A DNA stretch of 8,985 nucleotides from Verrucomicrobiales bacterium (GTDB lineage Bacteria; Verrucomicrobiota; Verrucomicrobiia; Methylacidiphilales; JAAUTS01). Shown in pieces: positions 6,145 through 8,985 of this stretch (the first letter of the stretch is position 1; each line of letters begins with the position of its first letter). The stretch covers positions 1 through 8,985 of the forward strand of contig JAITHY010000198.1 of assembly GCA_031279715.1 (NCBI GenBank), in the 5' to 3' direction. Under the pieces are notes generated by a model. The model ran no database searches and was not told the DNA's origin. It worked only from the letters and a program-made list of their open reading frames with translations. The translations under genes were made by a program, and so were the position numbers.

Positions 6145-7040
6145 TCACCCGCATACAACTGCGCCGCCGGATTGCGGTCCGCATACGGCTTCGCATCCGG
6201 CAATTCCCTCCGCGCCCGCTGACCGCCCAACACTGGCGACAACCCGGCGTCCAACACCACTTTGCCATCAATCCGCACCACCAAAAAATCATCCCCGACG
6301 CCAACAAACCGCAACTGCATCGCCCGCGGCGGTGTAATTCGCCCCTGATAAAGAATCAGCCACCGGCTCGGCGCGATTTTGCCCGCCACCCCAAACGCGT
6401 GTGGCGCCGCCCCCGCCGACATCATCGGAATAAACAAATGCGGCGTCCCCAGCAAGCGGTCGGCTTGATAATACTTCGCCAACGACGCGATGTCCCAGCG
6501 CTTGACAAAATTCACCACCGCCCGGTCAAACTCATCACGCGACGCCGCGGCGATTTTTGTCGGCTGACCGTCAGCGGTTTTCTTGAAATCGTACATCCGC
6601 CCCACCAACGTCCCCGCCATATATTTTCGCTCGCCAAACGGGTTGCCCGCCCTGGCGATGCCCCCGGTACGCGCCGGCTGCGGATCACCCGCCGCTGACG
6701 ATGACTCTCCCCTCGGCGCCCGCCCCGGCACAAGTCCCAGCACCGGCGTCATGCTCAGCGTTGGCGCCAACATAGGTGATGGACCGGTGATTTGCTCCAC
6801 CACCGGCGCGGACGGCTCCGCTGACAGGGGGTCATCCGCCAACTCCAGCGCCTCATGGTCCGGCAACTCCGGCGGCGGCGGCAACTCACCACCCGCTGAC
6901 GATGACTCCCCCATTGGCACGATTTTGGGCGTGACCGCTTGAATGATAATCACGCCGCTGACGCCCAGAAAAAACCCCAAGTGCAACAACAGCGACACCC
7001 CCAGCGCCCCGATGGGCAAATATTTTCTCGTCTTGTTCAT
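6108..7040 (-). CDS. TonB-like membrane-anchored protein with PA14-like domain, interrupted by a frameshift
   Basis: The open frame gives 310 residues from the ATG at 7040; a 7-residue longer version would need a TTG at 7061. Visible parts in order: a short basic N-terminus (MNKTRKY), one membrane segment (about 8-33), a Pro/Ser/Ala-rich spacer with PPPPELPD (about 40-140), and a globular domain from about 147. The globular domain contains GRMYDFKKT, SRWLILYQGRITPP and LRFVGVGDDFLVVRIDGKVVLD (about 244-264), a beta-rich PA14-like pattern. The N-terminal layout (inner-membrane anchor and Pro-rich periplasmic spacer) resembles TonB, but no TonB C-terminal domain is present, so a TonB function is not claimed. 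The frame breaks after GDWL near residue 301 and continues at 6144-5899. The gene is divergent from the Sel1 gene with a 166-bp gap. The ribosome-binding site is unclear. The specific function is unknown. Confidence 0.7.
   Translation of the reverse strand: MNKTRKYLPIGALGVSLLLHLGFFLGVSGVIIIQAVTPKIVPMGESSSAGGELPPPPELPDHEALELADDPLSAEPSAPVVEQITGPSPMLAPTLSMTPVLGLVPGRAPRGESSSAAGDPQPARTGGIARAGNPFGERKYMAGTLVGRMYDFKKTADGQPTKIAAASRDEFDRAVVNFVKRWDIASLAKYYQADRLLGTPHLFIPMMSAGAAPHAFGVAGKIAPSRWLILYQGRITPPRAMQLRFVGVGDDFLVVRIDGKVVLDAGLSPVLGGQRARRELPDAKPYADRNPAAQLYAGDWLRGGRTRWVC
6692..6908. repeat. 16-bp direct repeat in the spacer of the TonB-like gene
   Basis: CCGCTGACGATGACTC occurs at 6692-6707 and 6893-6908. 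Each encodes, on the opposite strand, the ESSSA core of the matching units GESSSAAGD and GESSSAGGE in the Pro-rich spacer. Both contain a full GCTGACNNTGA motif. The flanking DNA is not repeated, so this is not a simple tandem duplication. Confidence 0.75.
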
Positions 7041-7151
7041 AACCGCGCCGCCAAACGACAATGGCCGCCAGCGTATCCCCGCCGGGAAAATTCGGCAACT
7101 GTCTTTTTCTCCAACTTAATATCCAAAACTCCTGCCCCGCCGCGCAAACGC

Positions 7152-7174
7152 TTTTTTATAAAAAGTGTGTACAA
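7152..7174 (-). promoter_or_regulatory. AT-rich 23-bp element in the divergent intergenic region (copy 2)
   Basis: On the minus strand it reads TTGTACACA, C, TTTTT, three bases, AAAAA, and matches the element upstream of rplY at 19 of 23 positions in the same orientation relative to the minus-strand gene. It lies about 112 bp upstream of the TonB-like ATG and overlaps the candidate -35 box of the divergent Sel1 gene. It could therefore influence both genes. The function is unknown. Confidence 0.45.
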
Positions 7175-7196
7175 GCGGCTTTTTACCTGCTATACA
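7168..7196 (+). promoter_or_regulatory. Candidate extended -10 promoter for the Sel1-repeat gene
   Basis: TGTACA (7168-7173, 4 of 6 to the -35 consensus) is followed after 17 bp by TATACA (7191-7196, 5 of 6) with an upstream TGC that makes an extended -10. A start about 7 bases downstream would fall near 7203, only 4 bases before the ATG at 7207. The transcript would thus be nearly leaderless, in line with the lack of a Shine-Dalgarno sequence. Confidence 0.45.
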
Positions 7197-7206
7197 CACC
7201 CTTGAC

Positions 7207-8544
7207 ATGAAATCATTTGTCCTCATCGCCACGGCACTATTTTTTACCTGCGCCACAGGCGCGGGAGAAGACCGGGACCAAATCAAGGCCCTCCTTCCCG
7301 ACGCCTTGCGCGGCCTCCCCCAGGCGCAATACGAGCTTGGCGTCATCTACTACCAGGCGGAAAATTATCTGCAAGCCACCGGATGGCTCTTGCGCGCCGC
7401 CCGCCAGGGACACGCGGACGCCCAAAGCCAGCTCGCCGTCTGCTACACCTTCGGCCACGGCGTCCCGCAAGACCGCGACAAAGCCATCGACTGGCTCACC
7501 AAGGCCGCCAACCAGGGCAATGCCAACGCCCGCTTCAACCTCGGCATCTGTTACGAGGACGGCATCAACGTCAAACAAAATCACCGCCAAGCCATCGCCT
7601 GGTTCACCAAAGTCAGTAATTACGTCGAGGCCCAATACCACCTCGGTCTTTGCCACGCCGCTCTTGGTGAAAATCAACTGGCCGCCGGTTGGTTCGCCAA
7701 GGCCGCCGCCCAAGGCCACGCCAGCGCCATGGAACATCTGCAACCTCCCGCCGCCAAACCCGCGCCGCCTCCAACCGTCATCTCCGCCCAATCCACCGCC
7801 CCAACGGAAAAGACGCCCGCAATCCAACCTCCCGCTGACGCTCTCCCGCCAACGGTCATCCCCGCACAACCGACTCCCCCGGCGGCGAAACAACCGGAAC
7901 CAATAAAAGACCCCGGCGAAACCGCGCCGCCAATCACCGCTCCGATGACGAAGGAAGAACCGGAAAAAAATCCCGACGAACCCGCCAAGCCCATCCCCAC
8001 CGCCAAACCCACGCCGCCCCAGCCTGTTCCCGACGACCTTGCCCTGCTCACCAAAGCCGCCAACAAGGGCGACATTCCCGCCCAAATTCGTCTTGCTTCC
8101 CGCTACGCCAACGGACTTGGTGTCAGAAAAAACTACGACAACGCCGAGCTTTGGCTCACCAAAGCCGCCAGCCAAGGCAGCGCTGACGCTCAATACGAAC
8201 TGGGCATGCTCTATCGCCAGCATTACGCCTTCGTCAGCAAACGCGTCGCGCAACTCTTCACCGCCGCCGCCGGCCAAAACCACGCCGGCGCGCAATACAT
8301 GCTCGGCTGGTGTTATGCCAACGATTACGGCGTGCCCGACCGCGATTGGAAAAAAGCCGCCGAATGGTACGCCAAGGCCGCCGGCCAAGGCAACGCTGAC
8401 GCTCAATACGCCCTCGGCAAATGTTATCAGGAAGGACTCGGCGTCCCCCGCGACGCCAAGCAAGCCGCCGCCTGGCTCGCCAAAGCCGCCGCGCAAAACC
8501 ATCCCAAAGCCGGCGCCGAACTAAAAAAATCCGCCAAACGTTAA
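7207..8544 (+). CDS. Secreted Sel1-repeat protein with two repeat blocks
   Basis: This 445-residue protein has a signal peptide (residues 1 to about 19, cleavage near ATG-AG), so it is exported, probably to the periplasm. Two blocks of Sel1-like TPR repeats, recognisable by A-AQY-LG-CY--G-GV--D---A--W--KAA-QG, cover about 33-178 and 276-440, with about four units each. A 95-residue spacer rich in Pro, Thr, Ala, Glu and Lys (about 179-275) separates them. Sel1 repeats form alpha-solenoids that bind other proteins; the partner here is not known. The ATG at 7207 is preferred over an in-frame GTG at 7165, because it begins a proper signal peptide and the GTG would lie inside the candidate promoter. 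No Shine-Dalgarno sequence precedes it. The gene is the only plus-strand gene here and is divergent from the TonB-like gene, suggesting but not showing a shared role in the envelope. Confidence 0.88.
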   Translation: MKSFVLIATALFFTCATGAGEDRDQIKALLPDALRGLPQAQYELGVIYYQAENYLQATGWLLRAARQGHADAQSQLAVCYTFGHGVPQDRDKAIDWLTKAANQGNANARFNLGICYEDGINVKQNHRQAIAWFTKVSNYVEAQYHLGLCHAALGENQLAAGWFAKAAAQGHASAMEHLQPPAAKPAPPPTVISAQSTAPTEKTPAIQPPADALPPTVIPAQPTPPAAKQPEPIKDPGETAPPITAPMTKEEPEKNPDEPAKPIPTAKPTPPQPVPDDLALLTKAANKGDIPAQIRLASRYANGLGVRKNYDNAELWLTKAASQGSADAQYELGMLYRQHYAFVSKRVAQLFTAAAGQNHAGAQYMLGWCYANDYGVPDRDWKKAAEWYAKAAGQGNADAQYALGKCYQEGLGVPRDAKQAAAWLAKAAAQNHPKAGAELKKSAKR

Positions 8545-8597
8545 TTGCCGCCGCTGACCCTCATCCTCGAAAACAAGGCTTGCCCGCCTGCTCTTCA

Positions 8598-8985
8598 TCA
8601 GCGTCCAATTCCAACGCGGTCACGCCCTCGGCGCCTTGATCCGCGGCGCGCAGACCGGATTACAAATACGCACAGAACGCCGCTCACCAGCAGCGCCCAG
8701 GTTGAGGGTTCGGGAATGGCGGTGACTAAACCCAGTGATTTGTCAAAAGTGAAAATCCCGTCCGCTGATTCCCAAATGTCGCCGTTGTCCCAGTTCCAGC
8801 CGCTGACGGTGAAGCCCGTGGCGTAGGTGACGCTGCCGCTGATGATTTGCCAGTCGCCGAGCGTGGCGGCGGCGGCGGTGTCAATGGTAATGCTACCCTG
8901 CAACTCCACTGTACCGCCGCTGTTGGTCAGCGTATTGTTGACGCCATCCGCGCCCAGGACAAAAGTCAAACCACCATCCACCGTC
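8598..8985 (-). CDS. PEP-CTERM sorting-domain protein, 5' end cut by window edge
   Basis: Only the C-terminal 128 residues are visible; the frame is open through base 8985. The visible part is a Gly/Thr/Asn-rich beta-repeat region (GGTVELQGSITID, then LGDWQIISGSVTYATGFTVSGW), typical of large repetitive surface proteins of Verrucomicrobia. The C-terminus carries the PEP-CTERM sorting signal: IPEPSTWALL, a hydrophobic segment (LVSGVLCVFVI) and an Arg-rich end. Such signals are recognised and processed by exosortase, and the proteins are usually exported to the surface or into exopolysaccharide. The tail after the membrane segment is unusually long (about 19 residues, very Arg-rich), where a few basic residues are normal. 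The gene converges with the Sel1 gene across a 53-bp gap. The sorting-signal call is strong; the protein's role is unknown. Confidence 0.85.
   Translation of the reverse strand, partial: TVDGGLTFVLGADGVNNTLTNSGGTVELQGSITIDTAAAATLGDWQIISGSVTYATGFTVSGWNWDNGDIWESADGIFTFDKSLGLVTAIPEPSTWALLVSGVLCVFVIRSARRGSRRRGRDRVGIGR

Larger units (their letters stand above)
7041..7206. other. Divergent intergenic region between the TonB-like and Sel1 genes
   Basis: This 166-bp gap holds the 23-bp element (7152-7174) and the candidate Sel1 promoter. A short palindrome CTTTTT-TAT-AAAAAG (7151-7165) lies at its centre. On the minus strand I found no convincing -35/-10 pair for the TonB-like gene; TATAAA appears in the AT-rich centre without a good -35 box at the right distance. 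Confidence 0.5.
444..8931. repeat. Dispersed GCTGAC / GCTGACNNTGA motif family
   Basis: GCTGAC or its complement begins at 444, 1781, 2367, 2514, 2593, 2763, 2781, 3573, 3676, 4652, 4707, 4844, 4958, 5283, 5878, 5918, 6218, 6563, 6570, 6694, 6820, 6895, 6957, 7834, 8182, 8233, 8395, 8553, 8802 and 8926. That is 30 by eye, 18 in plus and 12 in minus orientation; 25 are preceded by C (CGCTGAC). Thirteen fit GCTGACNNTGA: 444, 2593, 2763, 2781, 3676, 4652, 4707, 4844, 5283, 5878, 6694, 6895 and 8802. Simple arithmetic with equal base use gives about 4.4 expected for the 6-mer and about 0.07 for the longer form over both strands. Copies lie in nearly all genes and in the gaps at 5878 and 8553. I do not recognise the motif as a named element. 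Confidence 0.8.

Noticed and set aside
7165..7206. GTG start at 7165 for the Sel1 gene
   Set aside because: It adds 14 residues ahead of a good signal peptide and would place the start inside the candidate promoter.
7202..7207. Perfect TTGACA overlapping the Sel1 start codon
   Set aside because: No -10-like sequence lies 16-18 bp downstream, so it is unlikely to act as a promoter.
7717..8430. Repeated GCC-rich DNA in the Sel1 gene as a CRISPR or tandem-repeat array
   Set aside because: The similarity follows the degenerate Sel1 protein repeat; there are no exact, evenly spaced repeats with unique spacers.
7237..8502. A 421-residue open frame on the minus strand opposite the Sel1 gene
   Set aside because: It is rich in Gly and Val in the pattern that the complement of GCC-rich Sel1 repeats produces, has no family motif and no ribosome-binding site. 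The plus-strand frame has a signal peptide and clear Sel1 repeats.
8545..8597. Bidirectional terminator between the convergent Sel1 and PEP-CTERM genes
   Set aside because: The best pairing is AGGC/GCCT with a 6-base loop and no flanking T-runs; too weak. The gap does hold one dispersed-motif copy (8553).

Overview
The window reads as a chromosomal housekeeping segment from a Gram-negative bacterium of the Planctomycetes-Verrucomicrobia-Chlamydiae group, most likely a verrucomicrobion. Three things point there. It has outer-membrane biogenesis genes (bamA and a Skp/OmpH chaperone). It has the order bL25 - peptidyl-tRNA hydrolase - S6 - (SSB) - L9, which resembles the chlamydial bL25-pth-S6-S18-L9 cluster. 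It also has a PEP-CTERM surface protein and an anchored protein with a PA14-like ending of the kind common in Verrucomicrobia. The taxonomic call is inference from gene content; no marker gene was compared by search.

Layout on the minus strand, in order of transcription from the right. The truncated end of a PEP-CTERM protein gene (8985-8598) converges with a plus-strand Sel1-repeat gene (7207-8544). Divergent from the Sel1 gene is a TonB-like anchored protein (7040 down to 5899) whose frame is broken near 6133. Next is a tight translation and replication cluster: rplY/ctc (5737-5066), pth (5062-4502), rpsF (4505-4173, ATGA overlap with pth), ssb (4143-3658) and rplI (3629-3096). rpsR, normally between ssb and rplI, is absent. 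After 141 bp come bamA (2954-483) and, 18 bp further, a Skp/OmpH-like chaperone gene (464 and off the left edge).

How the genes work together. BL25, S6 and L9 are ribosomal proteins, Pth recycles peptidyl-tRNA and SSB protects single-stranded DNA, so the middle cluster is growth-linked. BamA inserts beta-barrel proteins into the outer membrane and Skp/OmpH escorts them through the periplasm. The right-hand part (TonB-like anchored protein, Sel1 protein, PEP-CTERM protein) is an accessory envelope region without an assigned pathway.

The most unusual feature is not a gene. The 6-mer GCTGAC occurs about 30 times on the two strands together (about 4 expected by chance), and 13 of these extend to GCTGACNNTGA (far below 1 expected). 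Copies lie in most genes, in several reading frames, on both strands and in the short intergenic gaps, so the constraint or spread appears to act on DNA. A second observation is a near-identical 23-bp AT-rich element upstream of both rplY and the TonB-like gene. There is no gene-free stretch longer than 300 bases, and no tRNA, rRNA, CRISPR array or insertion sequence was recognised.
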